Shown here one piece after another: positions 32,856 to 44,021 of a stretch of 55,000 bases of DNA; position 1 is the stretch's first letter, and every line of letters begins with the position of its first letter. This DNA is from Plasmodium malariae. Its lineage: Eukaryota; Apicomplexa; Aconoidasida; Haemosporida; Plasmodiidae. The stretch is taken from the NCBI RefSeq assembly GCF_900090045.1, contig NC_041786.1, positions 627,501 to 682,500 of the forward strand, read 5' to 3'. Below the pieces are notes generated by a model. The model made no database searches and was not told the origin of the DNA. It was given only the letters and a program-made list of their open reading frames with translations. A program made the position numbers and the translations under genes.

Positions 32856-34710
32856 TCATACATATATATAATATGGGCGTGTCTGTAATACGCCTTTAAT
32901 ATTTATTTATATTCTCAGTGGGGAACAGTTCCTGAAAAAAAAGCCCATTTTTGTACATATGTACATGAATATAAATATACATATATATATATAGTCAAAA
33001 ATGAAGAGAAGGAAAAAAATATAATTTTACTTATCTTCATTTATTTTTTATTTAGCTGTATTATTTTTAATAAATTTTACACAGCTAAACAGGATAATTT
33101 TTTTTTGGTCTTCTTTTCGTTTATTTTTTATTCATATTATTGTTCGCAAGGTATATATCAAACTAATTTGAGTATTCATATCCAAAAAAGAATAAAAAAA
33201 AAATAAAGCAAAAAATAAAATACATATTCACTGTTACGAGTGTAAATGTGTATACGTATGAGTATGTTTATGTACGCATTAATGTACATATATATATATG
33301 CGTATGTATATTTTGCATTTTTTTTTTTTTTTTTTAACATTTATTCTTTAAATGTTAAGTAAAAGAATATTTTTACTTGTTACTATTTAGTAAATAAATT
33401 ATGAAAAATAAAGCAGTTAATAAAATTTTATAAACATGTGTGTATTTGTTTAAACGAAAAATTTTGTAATGTTAAAATTATCGGATGGATGGACGTATGC
33501 TAGCAATTTATTAAATATTCGAGGTTTACCCAACTTAAGGCATACATATATATATATAGATATATATATTTTATACACGTCATTTACATTTGATAGTATT
33601 CATAAGCGCAGCATACATATAAATTATATATATATATATACATACGTACATACAATGATGGGAATAAAACGATTGTGTTATAAATAACTGTTCGCCCGAT
33701 TTTCAAGTATTTTATTTATTATTTTTGGCACACCCCTTTTTTACAGTCACTATTATTTTCATGTGTAAAAATTTTTTTTTTTTCCTTATACATATTCAGG
33801 TTTATGTGTATATATGAATATAAGTAAATTTAATGATATATGTAAGTATGTATGTTCGTTATTATGCATGTTCGTTATTATGTATGTTCGTTATTATGCA
33901 TGTTCGTTATTATGTATGTTCGTTATTATTTATGTTCGTTATTATTTATGTACGTTTTATGTATTCGTTTATACACGTCAAAGTAATACACCCGTGACTA
34001 TACATAACTTCCTAATTTTTTTTGGTAAACAAAATTGTATTTTTTTAGTATTTACACGTATATAATAGGTACCTATATATACGAGCTATACACAATGCTT
34101 CGTGTATGGATGTTTTTCAGTTTACCTTTTATTTTACGCTTATATTTATGCGCGTACATGCGCATACATACAAATATAAATACGTACACACCGAAATACA
34201 TACTTAAATACTCATACTTATATATGTTCATTTTAACAATATTTTTGCAGCCATGTTTAATTAAATTGTGGTATGATTTAAATGTTATTTAAATGTTTGT
34301 TTTTTAAAATATTAGTCCAAGTATGTAAGCCTTTTATTATGTTATTTTTTACTTTTTACATGAACAAGCATAATCTTTTTAAATCTTTTTAAATCTTTTT
34401 TTTTTTTTTTTTTTTTAACATTTTTAATATTATTTGCAAAAGTATTACTTGCTTACAGTTACTACTGTATACATAGTTTTGTTTCCACCGCATTATTTTT
34501 ACCATTATGTATATATATATATATATATGTATACATATATGTATATATTCATATATGTGTATATATAAACGTTTGTGTGTATATTATTTTGTGCCTCCTT
34601 TAACATAAAAGCTAGTGAAAAATAGGAGCGTTTTTATTATTTCTTTAATTTAAAACGTAAAGACATATAAAGAAATATAAAGAAACAAACAGTTCGAACT
34701 TTTCGTTAGA
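31361..34710. other. Long intergenic region eS6 / V-ATPase D
   Basis: A 3.3 kb gap between two + strand genes, so it holds the eS6 3' UTR and the V-ATPase D promoter. I see many (TA)n runs (32,170; 32,280; 32,820; 34,510), poly(dT) runs (33,320; 34,400) and a 16-bp array (33,849-33,953). Three places open protein-like frames but stay ambiguous: 32,028-32,228, 32,652-32,810 (minus) and 33,469-33,540 (see findings). Confidence 0.5.
33849..33953. repeat. 16-bp tandem repeat, about 6 copies
   Basis: The unit is ATGTTCGTTATTATGT with a G/A alternation near its end. It lies 0.75 kb before the V-ATPase D start and yields the Cys/Tyr/Val-rich ORF at 33,814-34,065, which I reject as a gene. Confidence 0.85.
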
Positions 34711-36534
34711 ATGGGGGCATTAGATGAATCCACACCTGTACCTTCAAGAATGTTAAGAATAAAAAAAAAAAAAAAAAAAAAAGTTGAAAGGAAATGATAT
34801 TAATTCTTGTTAACAGTGTTATTTGCGTTAATTAAAACAAGCACGTAAATGTATATATTTGTATATATATATATATATGTATATGTATTTACTCTCTCTT
34901 ATGACCAGCTGTAATAAGCTAATTTTTTTCTATTTTCATTTGAACATAATCAAGCTAGAAGTTAACTCTTTTCTTTTACATTTTTGTGTTAAATAAAATA
35001 CAAACATTAAGTATAATGCATGTTTGTGTTGTGTATATTAAGAAAAAGATTAATTGTTCCTTAATTAAATAGTGTATTATTTATGCATTATATAACCGTA
35101 TTTGTATATAACTTAACGCCTTTTTTTACATGCACATGTATGTTTTTCGCATGAAGTCATAGAGTAAAATAAGTGTATTGTTTCGTGTTACATTATTTGC
35201 ATTATGACATTGCTACATTATTATATTATTACTTTAATGAATTTTTTTTTTTTTTTTTTTCTTCTCCCCTTTGATGTAACTCATGTAGAACCCTACAGCT
35301 GATGAAGCAAAAAAAAAAAAGTGCATTTCAAGGATATTCGCTATTAAAAAAAAAAAGTGATGCCTTGTTCATACATTTTAGAGATATATTAAAGGATATT
35401 GTTAAGGTAAAGGGAAAAAAAAAAAAAAAAAAAGGAATATAAATAGAAATATAAATGAAAATAGGAATAAAAATAGGTATAGAAGTAGACATATAAATTG
35501 ACATATAAATAGACACATAAATATAGACATAAATAGACACATAAATAGACACATAAATAGACACATAAATAGACATATATATATTTTCTGCTTAACCATT
35601 TTATTGTACATGTAATGGTTTAAAATTTTTTACCAATATATATATTTTATCTTTTAAAACCATATTGTTACATTAGACTAAAATAAAAGTAGGGGAAGAG
35701 ATGAGTAATGCATCCTTTTCATTAGCTAAGGCAGTATGGGCCGCTGGAGATTTTAAAGGGCAAATTATAGAAGGAATTAAAAGACCAGTTGTTACCTTAT
35801 CCTTATCTACTAATAACGTTGCAGGTGTCAAGTTACCAATATTTCAAGTACATATTGATCCTACAGTTGATGTATTAGGACATTTAGGAGTGGCATCAGG
35901 GGGACAAGTCATTAATAATACAAGAGAAAATTATTTACAGTGTTTAAATATGTTAGTTAAATTGGCCTCTATGCAAGTACATTAAAAATAAACAATGAAA
36001 AAGTACATGGATGTTAATATTAGTTATTCATATATGTGTTTGTTTTATTCAGTTTTTACGTAATATTTACGAAATTTTTACAAAGTTTTTCTTGTTTTGC
36101 ACATATCAAATATTTATTTCCATGTTTTATCCCAGTCTGTTGTTGACGTACTGATTTTTACTTAGTTGTATGGATAGAAAGCGCTTTATTTATTAACATA
36201 TATGTATATATATTTAGATAGCTACATAATTTTTGTTACTATTACATAGGTAGCTTTTTTCTCACTTGACGAAGAAATTAAGATGACGAATAGGAGAGTG
36301 AATGCTTTAAATAACATTGTCTTACCTCGGCTTGACGGAGGCATCAATTACATTATAAAAGAACTTGATGAAATAGAAAGGGAAGAATTCTTTAGGTTGA
36401 AAAAAATAAAAGAAAAGAAAATTGACAAGTTGAAAGACACATACACAGAGCACTCAACGGATGCAAATAATCAAAGTAACGCAAAAAGATATGACACTTT
36501 TGCGCATCAGAAGGATGATGATGTTATATTTTGA
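34711..36534 (+). CDS. V-type proton ATPase subunit D
   Basis: Four exons, 34711-34751, 35289-35406, 35677-35976 and 36250-36534, encode 247 residues, the same length as the human subunit. Subunit D is the central rotor shaft of the V1 sector, coupling ATP hydrolysis to proton pumping at the food vacuole, other acidic organelles and the plasma membrane. Exon 1 ends in VPSRI and joins TLQLMKQKKKSAFQ, matching the family's PSRM...MK start. YSLLKKKSDALFIHFRDIL follows, then TKIKVGEEMSNASFSLAKAV, NNVAGVKLPIFQVH, and in exon 4 FFSLDEEIKMTNRRVNALNN, VLPRLDGGINYIIKELDEIE, REEFFRLKKIKEKK. The antiparallel coiled-coil ends (N and C) are both intact. Introns are 537, 270 and 273 bases; intron 2 carries a 12-bp tandem repeat. 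Confidence 0.95.
35450..35576. repeat. 12-bp tandem repeat inside V-ATPase D intron 2
   Basis: The unit is ATAAATAGACAC with variants (ATATAAATTGAC, ATATAAATAGAC). It fills about half of the 270-base intron, next to a poly(dA) run after the donor. The minus-strand ORF over it (Tyr/Ile/Ser repeats) is spurious. Confidence 0.85.
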
Positions 36535-36934
36535 ACTCATCAATTTAACATATAAATAATATGATTTATGATTCTATATACGTATATATATGAAAATATA
36601 TATATGTGTAATTATGCGTTTTGTTTGGTGAATTAGGGCGAACTGTTTGCGCACGAAATTACCACAAAAAAAAAAAAAAAATAAATAATAAAATAACAAA
36701 ATGGCAAAATAACAAAATGACAAAATAACAAAATGACAAAATGACAAAATGACAAAATGACAAAATGACAAAACAACAAAATAACAAAACAATAAAATAA
36801 GAGTTTTTCATATTTCGTGTACGAGCATTTTTCGGGTGCTTGAAGTCTTTTAATAATCTGGAGCAGCATTTAAAACGTAAAAAAATATTTTTATATATCA
36901 GGATTTGTTTAGTGGGACGTAGCGTCGATTACAT
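36535..36934. other. Intergenic, 3' of V-ATPase D
   Basis: It holds the V-ATPase D 3' UTR, with a TATATG microsatellite and an 8-bp repeat at 36,690-36,800. No gene recognised. Confidence 0.5.
36690..36800. repeat. 8-bp tandem repeat (ACAAAATG/ACAAAATA)
   Basis: About 13 copies of ACAAAATG or ACAAAATA in tandem. On the minus strand this translates to a Phe/Cys/Val repeat ORF that I reject. Confidence 0.85.
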
Positions 36935-37214
36935 ATGAACGAGTATAAGTATGTATGTACGTATATATGTACATGTGGATCTGTGTACTTGTGAATGTAC
37001 GAACGAGTTTTATAAGAACTATAACCATGAGAACTGCACGATTAGGAAATGATTACAGACAATCGCAGTTTTACGTAGAAATGAGAAGGCTAGCAAACAG
37101 TTCTTCATTCATTTTAAAGCTAACACTGAATATTCATGTGGAAGTTCTACAGTTAAGAAGCACTTTAAATGGAATGATACACACGAAAATTTGAGAAATA
37201 TCTACTGGAGCTAA
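36935..37214 (+). CDS. Candidate small gene, two exons, 57 residues
   Basis: I do not recognise this protein. Exon 1 (36935-36952) encodes MNEYKY and ends at a GTATGT donor; a 106-base intron ends at TGATTACAG, and exon 2 is 37059-37214. The frame is phase 0 and reads TIAVLRRNEKASKQFFIHF, KANTEYSCGSSTVKKHFKW, NDTHENLRNIYWS, then TAA. The sequence is complex, with two Trp, three His and one Cys, and low in the Ile/Tyr/Lys bias of chance ORFs. A second open frame (MRTARLGNDYRQSQFYVEMR onward, 37,027-37,194) overlaps it, so the true product could use that frame for its 5' part. It lies between V-ATPase D and the alveolin on the same strand. Confidence 0.38.
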
Positions 37215-38199
37215 TTTCCTATATATGTAATATTATATAAACTGGGAAATGGTGGAGAAAATACGTTTTGTGCATCCCCTTCTTTAACCAAAAAATGTGT
37301 TCTCTATTATTCACAAAAAACCAGCATTTTTCCAACGAAAAATATTTATAAGAAATTTCTTTATTATTTCATGCACGTATTTCGGAAAATGTAATAAATA
37401 TTAACTTTTCAAAAAAAAGAAAAAAAAAGAAAGAAATACTCTTAGTATATTATATATACATAAAAACATATAATGCATCCGCATGACCAATTTTTCTTTA
37501 ACAAGATTTGATCGTCTTAAGATTTTCTTGTGCTTGCCAGAAATATAATATACACGAAAAACGTATGTTCAGTTTTTATATCGTGGGAAAATTATGTATT
37601 CCTTATATTTACAACTGCTTCATATTCAAGAATTTTTATCCCCCTTTTTCTTTTTCGTTTTCTTTTTCGTTTTCGTTTTCTTTTTTTTTTTTTTTTTTTT
37701 TTGCACATACTTTACGTTTATGTTTTATTTTTGAATGTATTTTTGTTTATGATAAGACTTATTAGCACAATGTAATTATTTTCTTTAATTTTATGACAAA
37801 GTGGTATGTGCATCATTAATTCGTTATTTAAAATGAATTTTTATTTCAAGGTAGTATATTCTTGCTTGTTCATAAAATTCTACAAAAAATGTTGTTAATT
37901 TTATGCACACGGAATAATTTTAATGTGCACGTTAGTGTTCAACTTTAGTTAGCGTTAATGTAAGTTAATACAACGTAAATGTATGGTTAGTAAATCGTTA
38001 ATGTAACATTAATATAATCCTAATTTAAGGCTAATATGGGGCTAATTTAGTGCTTATTTAAAGTTAAGTTTTTTTTTTTTTTTTTTTTTTTTTTTGGTGA
38101 AAGTTTTGATATACGCTTTTTGATTTTACCTGAATTTGGATCAGGACGTGCACATATTTAATTACCAGCATATGTTCACACACACAAAAATATATATTC

Positions 38200-38356
38200 C
38201 TACATGACTACATTTTTACATGACTACATTATTACGTTGCTACATTATTACGTTGCTACATTACTAAGCTACTACATTACTAAGCTACTACATTACTAAG
38301 CTGCTACATTACTAAGCTACTACATTACTAAGCTACTACATTACTAAGCTACTACA
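38200..38356. repeat. 16-bp tandem repeat (TACATTACTAAGCTAC)
   Basis: About nine copies. The first part varies (TACATGACTACATTTT, TTACGTTGC) and the later copies are near-identical TACATTACTAAGCTAC. Degenerate at one end and homogeneous at the other, which suggests directional growth. Confidence 0.85.
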
Positions 38357-38703
38357 TATATGTACACGCTACTTTTAAAATTTAAGCTTAAATAACTTAA
38401 ATTTCTTAATAGGAATAAAGTACTAATCAGACTTACTTTTATTACCTGCATTTATTTTGGCTCATAAATGTATATTGTACGTTATACACATTTTGTCTTA
38501 AAATAAAAAAAAAACATAAACTAGAAAATAAAAGCAAAAAAACAGATAAACAGAAAAAAATATCAGTTGAGCACTTTTTCCATCTCGGTAAAATTCATTT
38601 TAGCACTTTTTTTTTTTTTTTTTTCCTCTGTTTATGAGTTTTTAAAAACAAAACAAAACATAACATTACAAAACAGAGTAGAGCAGAGCAGAGCAAAACA
38701 GCA

Positions 38704-38898
38704 CATAAAATAACGTAAAAATAAAATAACATAAAATAACGTAAAAATAAAATAACATAAAATAACGTAAAAATAAAATAACATAAAATAACGTAAAAAT
38801 AAAATAACATAAAATAACGTAAAAATAAAATAACATAAAATAACGTAAAAATAAAATAACATAAAATAACGTAAAAATAAAATAACATAAAATAACGA
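38704..38898. repeat. 26-bp tandem repeat, about 7 copies
   Basis: The unit is ATAAAATAACGTAAAA plus ATAAAATAAC. Copies are almost perfect. Two minus-strand ORFs of Phe/Tyr/Leu repeats (about 97 and 116 codons) come from this array and are not genes. Confidence 0.9.
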
Positions 38899-39296
38899 AA
38901 AAAAAAAATAAAGTAGGTACACGGTTTTGTAAATCAAGCTGTCTAAAACTCTTTTATAAGTAGAAATAAAACATAGGTCCATGAGCCTATAACTCGTGTT
39001 GCTTTTTTTTTTTTTTTTTAAATCTTGGACCCCTATTTTATGTCATTTTTCGCACATTTCATGGCATGATACATTTGGCAAAACCCTTTTTGTAAATTTT
39101 ATATTTCCATATTGAAACTACAGAAAAAATAATTTTACATATTTATTGCCAAATTTTCAACTTGTAATTAAATCGTGCCATCATATATAAGAAGCATATA
39201 CGTGTGATATACATTTCCCACATACATGGTCTACACTGCCTACATATTCACTGCCTACGTGCCATCCTCTTAGTGTGGTTGTAAAATTCCCTTAAA

Positions 39297-40619
39297 ATGG
39301 ATCAGAACTCAAATGAAAACTTCGACATGTTGAACGGATATAATAACACCTCAGATATAAATGAAAACCCAAGTGAATATTACAAGGAAGAAAGTAAAAA
39401 CATGAGTGGACACAATTCCAATTTAGAGGATGAAAATGGTAGAGAATCTATTGTGGGGGCACAATATATACCTGATTTACACGGCTTAGGTAGAGAGAGA
39501 CAAGCGTTATCTTGTAAGGTAAATGTGATAGAAATACCAGGACAAGTAACACCTTATCATACTCCAAATGATGATACATGTTCATATGTAGAATCATTGT
39601 ATGATGAAGATGGAATACCACTTACAACTACTTCAAATGGTGGTACAAATGAAAAGAAATTATGGTCTTGGACTAGTGATGGGAAATTAAAACTACTATG
39701 TTCACAGCCAATAATTCCTGTATCTGTTGTACAAGATATACTAAGAAGAGATAAAATTATTTTAATACCACAAGTAGAAGTAACAGATTTTGTTATTCCA
39801 AAAGTATATAGTCAAAATATTAAGCATGATATACCAAAATTAGATATAAATGTAAAATGCTCTAATATACAAATTCCAAATGTTAAGTATGTAGATAAAG
39901 AAATAATTATACCTATTATTACTGGATACACTCATAAATTTATACCAAAATGGGAAATACATAAAGTACCTAGACCTATAGTTAAATATATTGGTGAACA
40001 AAAAATAGTTGAAGTACAAGTACCTGAAATAAAATATGTGGATAAAATAGTAGAAAAAGAAATTATTGTTGATACGGTTGAAAAACGAATTCCTAAAATT
40101 ATAGAAATACCCAAATATGTTGATGAAGTACAATATGTATGGAAACCTATTGAAAAAATTGTATATATACAAAAACTTGTACCAAAATTTGATGTCAATC
40201 TTGAGTGTCCTCCACCTTTAATAGTTCCATATCCTGTACAAACCATTAAACAAATACCACCTGTTATGATTAAAAAAGATACAAAAATTCCTGATGACTG
40301 TAATTACAATGATTCCTTATATTCACCAGAAGGATCTCTACCTATCCCTAAAGAATATATTACTCATTTTACGACACAACAACAAAAATCTGTAAAAGGG
40401 ATGTTTTCAACTTGTTGCACATCAAATATGGTAAAATGCACAGACGATCAACACAATACATATCATGATGGTATGCCATATAATACTGGTTTAATACCTG
40501 CAGAAATGGCTTTAGAGGACGGTCTAAATATTTGTAGTTACTCTAACTCTTTTGTAAATAGAAACCAGGAATCCGTTTTAAAAAAGAGGGAAAACCAACC
40601 CGTTAATGTGAACGCATAA
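39297..40619 (+). CDS. Alveolin, inner membrane complex (IMC1-family) protein
   Basis: A single-exon gene of 440 residues. Alveolins are intermediate-filament-like proteins of the subpellicular network under the inner membrane complex and give the zoite its shape and strength. The core, at about 140-340, consists of Val/Ile/Pro/Lys/Glu repeats typical of the family: LIPQVEVTDFVIPKVYSQN, IQIPNVKYVDKEIIIPI, EVQVPEIKYVDKIVEKEI and KRIPKIIEIPKYVDEVQYVW, ending LECPPPLIVPYPV. Flanking parts are variable and acidic (N-terminal) or Asn/Ser-rich (C-terminal). The near-C-terminal GMFSTCCTS could be palmitoylated, as in some IMC1 proteins; that is inference. I recall an IMC1-family member at this locus in P. 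falciparum but am not sure which letter it carries. The MyoA encoded in the same window works at the same pellicle. Confidence 0.94.
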   Translation: MDQNSNENFDMLNGYNNTSDINENPSEYYKEESKNMSGHNSNLEDENGRESIVGAQYIPDLHGLGRERQALSCKVNVIEIPGQVTPYHTPNDDTCSYVESLYDEDGIPLTTTSNGGTNEKKLWSWTSDGKLKLLCSQPIIPVSVVQDILRRDKIILIPQVEVTDFVIPKVYSQNIKHDIPKLDINVKCSNIQIPNVKYVDKEIIIPIITGYTHKFIPKWEIHKVPRPIVKYIGEQKIVEVQVPEIKYVDKIVEKEIIVDTVEKRIPKIIEIPKYVDEVQYVWKPIEKIVYIQKLVPKFDVNLECPPPLIVPYPVQTIKQIPPVMIKKDTKIPDDCNYNDSLYSPEGSLPIPKEYITHFTTQQQKSVKGMFSTCCTSNMVKCTDDQHNTYHDGMPYNTGLIPAEMALEDGLNICSYSNSFVNRNQESVLKKRENQPVNVNA

Positions 40620-41395
40620 AGGGGGTAAAAACGCACACAAAAGCTGTTGGTATATACGATATAATTCTACGAGACTATCTGCTTTGTGCTACATTTGATT
40701 TAGCTACTCAAGTTCACGTGCTCATTTGCCTGTACATTTATCCACCTATTCACTCGCTTCATTACAGTTCACCCATTCTATGCTTTTATCTCTGCTATGC
40801 ATATTTTCTTTTCAAGTATAATTATTCAATTATCTGGAAAAAGTCATTAAATGAGGAAAGATACTACAAGTTATTGGATGGATTGTATTATCCTCCCCTT
40901 CTCCATGCTGATCATGCCACTATATACTTTTCTATTAGGCACATGTTCTCCGTTTCAGTCGTGTTGCTATATATATATATATATACATATTATGTACACA
41001 TACGCATGCACGTGTACATTGGCAATAACGACAGTACCGTTTTTTTGAAAATTCAGCGGACAACCATATCCATGATGTTGCATATGCATTTACGGGAGGA
41101 ACACACACCCATAATTTCCATAAAATTATTTTGCAATTTTTAATTGTCCATTTTTAACAACAGAAAGTGCGTGAAGAAAATTGAGGTATAACCATATTTG
41201 GTTTCTTCTTCTTTTCTTCTTTTTTCTTTTTTTTGCACTTTGTTATTTGTAGTTACAAATTTGTCATTTGCAGTCATCAATTTGCTATTTGCAATTTGTG
41301 GTCTGGCTTGTTTGATTTGCTTTACTCTTTTGTTCCTCTGTCTATTCTTGTTTAATTTTTAACAAAACAACTATTTTAACAATTTAACTGTTTTC

Positions 41396-41430
<35 letters not shown>

Positions 41431-41844
41431 TATTGTTAATTGTGCATAAGTTTTAGTAAAAAATTTCATCAATTTAAGTGAAAAAAAATATAATTTATAT
41501 TTTTTTTATATTTGAGACATAAAATGTATATGATATGATCATTACAAAAAATCAGAATAAAAAAAAAATAATAATAAATATTAAACAGCTTGTAATTAAC
41601 AAAACTCTTTTTGTCATTTCGTTGTCATGATATATAGCATCTCTGTTATACTTTTTCAATAAATGCTTTAACTCTGTAAAAGGACGGGTAAGTAATATTA
41701 ATCAATGGGGGAAACGAAAATGGAGGCAAAAATGCGGAAGAAAGAGGCAAAAATGAGAGAGCAAAAAAAGAGTGTAACAAGGGTAAACATAAGAAGCGCA
41801 TAGAAAACAGAATATTTAATTTATATGTATGACTAAATGTTCAG
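40620..41844. other. Intergenic, 3' of the alveolin
   Basis: The first 520 bases (to about 41,143) are noticeably less AT-rich and open two overlapping + strand frames (see findings). After that come a CTTTT pyrimidine tract, TTTGCAATTTG-type repeats at 41,240-41,300, a poly(dT) run near 41,400 and AT-rich DNA. It holds the alveolin 3' UTR. Confidence 0.45.
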
Positions 41845-42424
41845 CTAACTTTCGTTCTCCTTTTCTACATCTCTCAATTTTTGTTGTAGTTGTACTATAA
41901 AAAAAAATAATTTATAATTGCATTCCTTAGTGTAAATTGTATCCTCCTCATTAATTTTATTCTTGCGTCTGTAGGAAATTTACAAAAGGAAAAAATTATT
42001 TTTTATTTCAATGTATGAATTAAAGAAAATACTCCTCAAAATAATAATTGAAATGTGAATAGTAATATATGGGGGGGGGAAAAAAAAAAAAAAAAATAGA
42101 TACAAATATGCATATACATATATGTAGATAGTGTTATCACCTACTCATGGTGTATAAATTTGAGAAAAAAAAAAAAAAAAAAAATTAAAATCGTAAGGGA
42201 ACGATTTTCTCGAAATTTATCCTATAACATACCCATATGATTATATAATTACTATATGTACACATGTGCAAGTGTGTGTCTACGCTTCCGTTTTTCTTCT
42301 ATCTCACGATATCTATCTATATATATATCTTTCTTTTTTTTTTTGACCTTGCTTTACTTAAGCAGCTTAAATCTTTGACAGTTTTATTGTTTAGATTATT
42401 ATAATGTAGTCGATCCATATACAT
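41845..42424 (-). CDS. Small two-exon gene, 66 residues, unknown function
   Basis: I do not recognise this protein. Minus-strand exon 1 (42424-42348) encodes MYMDRLHYNNLNNKTVKDLS and CLSKA, and exon 2 (41968-41845) encodes RKNKINEEDTIYTKECNYKL, FFFIVQLQQKLRDVEKENES and TAG. The join is phase 2/1 and makes an Arg (KARRRKN), consistent with both sides. The acceptor TTTCCTACAG is strong; the donor GTCAAA is weaker than usual. An in-frame stop lies just before the ATG, supporting the start. The charged C-terminal helix (LQQKLRDVEKE) could form a coiled coil, so a small subunit of a complex is a reasonable guess. It lies between the alveolin (convergent) and PIGB (same strand). Confidence 0.5.
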
Positions 42425-42570
42425 ATTTACTTTTTATTCAGAGGAAAAATTAAGTATATTTTTGTGCATGAACTTTTTCGTCTTTTCGCTTATGTACTTT
42501 TCTCTATGGAATGCCAATTGCTAATATTGGCTTAACTGCTCACGTGCACTTTTTGTTCTCTTTCTCGAAA

Positions 42571-42755
42571 GTGAAAAAGAATGAAGTAAAATACAGTAAC
42601 ATGAAGTAAAATACAGTAATATAAAATAAAATACAGTAATATAAAATAAAATACAGTAATATAAAATAAAATACAGTAATATAAAATAAAATACAGTAAT
42701 ATAAAATAAAATACAGTAATATAAAATAAAATACAGTAATATAAAATAAAATAAT
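42571..42755. repeat. 20-bp tandem repeat, about 8 copies
   Basis: The unit is ATAAAATAAAATACAGTAAT; the first two copies carry ATGAAG in place of ATAAAATA. It produces a minus-strand Tyr/Phe/Leu ORF that is not a gene. It lies 150 bases upstream of the 66-residue gene's start. Confidence 0.9.
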
Positions 42756-42934
42756 ATATAAAAAAAAATAAATTAAAATTAGAATAAAGTAAATGCAAAC
42801 GGTACACTACTGATTAAGGGTGGGGAAGAGAAATGCGTCCACATATAAAATCCAAATAAAACATTTCCCCATAGTTGTATGCAAGAAAAAAAAAAAATAA
42901 CAATAAAATAAAATAATTAAAATAGGGTAAAATA

Positions 42935-43075
42935 ATGCGAAAAATAGAAAAGGCAAAATAAAGCAAAAAAAAAGGAAAGGCAAAATAAAGCAAAAAAAAA
43001 AAAAAGAAAAGGCAAAATAAAGCAAAAAAAAAAAAAGGCAAAATAAAGCGAAAAAGGACAAAATAATGTAAAATA
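42935..43075. repeat. AAGGCAAAATAAAGC repeat with A-runs
   Basis: Four to five units of AAAGGCAAAATAAAGC separated by A-runs of different length, so the period slips between copies. Confidence 0.75.
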
Positions 43076-43968
43076 AACTTTCTATTTGAGCGTCACCCCT
43101 TGATACATTGTTAAAAATTATTTACATTTTGTTTTATCACTGTAGGGCATTGTCTTTTTAAAAATTCCAGAGAATATGAAATGTTAGCATTAAAATATGC
43201 TAGTTGTTTTAATTTTCTAAAATGTGCTTCATATATTGTGTATTATATCACATATACATTCCGTTTTCCTAATTTTTAAAAAAAAAAAAAGGAAAAAAAA
43301 AAAAAAAAGAAAGTAACGTGTTAAAGTTCGATCCATATCTCAGTGTGCAAACACTTCTTTCTATGTTTTGAAAAAGTTATAGTATCACATTAAAATGAGC
43401 TTTTTTTTTTTTTTTTTTTTTAAATATGTACTTAATCGTCTCTTCTTAATTATTGTGTATTCTCATTTGAACGGCTGTGGTTTATAAATTTATTTAACTG
43501 AGTAAAAATACGTATTATGAACACGTATTTATGCACATACGTAAGTGCACATAAGTAAATTCATTTACGTATATACACTGAAATACAAATAAAATGAATG
43601 TAATAAAAGGCAGAACATTCGAGGTACTTCTAGGAAGAAGTTTCAGGTATAGGTGTGCATATAAGGGTTAAAGTAACTACTTCAAAAAGGGATAGTATAA
43701 TAAGAGAAAAAAAAAAAAAAAAAAGATGAAGATTATATATTACCTTGCAAATGCTTAATGGGATGCTCATGAATACATACTCAGATGAGTAAAACATGCG
43801 AGTGCATACTGTGCAAAATATGGGTAGTCATAATATTCCATTTTTTATGATAATTTTCCAAACATAAAAAGGGAAAATAAGAAAAAAACACGAGCAGCAG
43901 AATGAAGAGGTTGGTGAAAAAATAAAAAAAATGAATAAACGGATAAACGAATAAACGAAAAAATAATA

Positions 43969-44021
43969 ACAAATGGTGGTACAAATGGTGGTACAAATGG
44001 TGGTACAAACGATGGTACAAA
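43969..44021. repeat. 12-bp tandem repeat (ACAAATGGTGGT), about 4 copies
   Basis: ACAAATGGTGGT repeated, the last copy changed to ACAAACGATGGT. It is one of the more GC-rich repeats here and precedes the PIGB 3' end. Confidence 0.85.

Larger units (their letters stand above)
37215..39296. other. Intergenic region upstream of the alveolin gene
   Basis: A 2.1 kb region with pyrimidine tracts (37,645-37,702), a poly(dT) run near 38,070, a 16-bp array (38,200-38,356) and a 26-bp array (38,704-38,898). Repeated GTTAATGTAA-like words lie at 37,940-38,050. The last 250 bases before the alveolin ATG are less AT-rich and should hold its promoter. ORFs seen here are translated repeats. No gene. Confidence 0.5.

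Noticed and set aside
38595..38982. Two long minus-strand ORFs rich in Phe, Tyr and Leu
   Set aside because: They are the 26-bp array read in two frames, with no sequence outside the repeat that looks like protein.
39840..40246. Two minus-strand ORFs inside the alveolin gene
   Set aside because: They are shadows of the repetitive Val/Ile/Lys codons on the coding strand.
43321..43345. GTTCGATCC resembling a tRNA T-loop
   Set aside because: No matching acceptor stem, anticodon arm or D-arm could be found around it.
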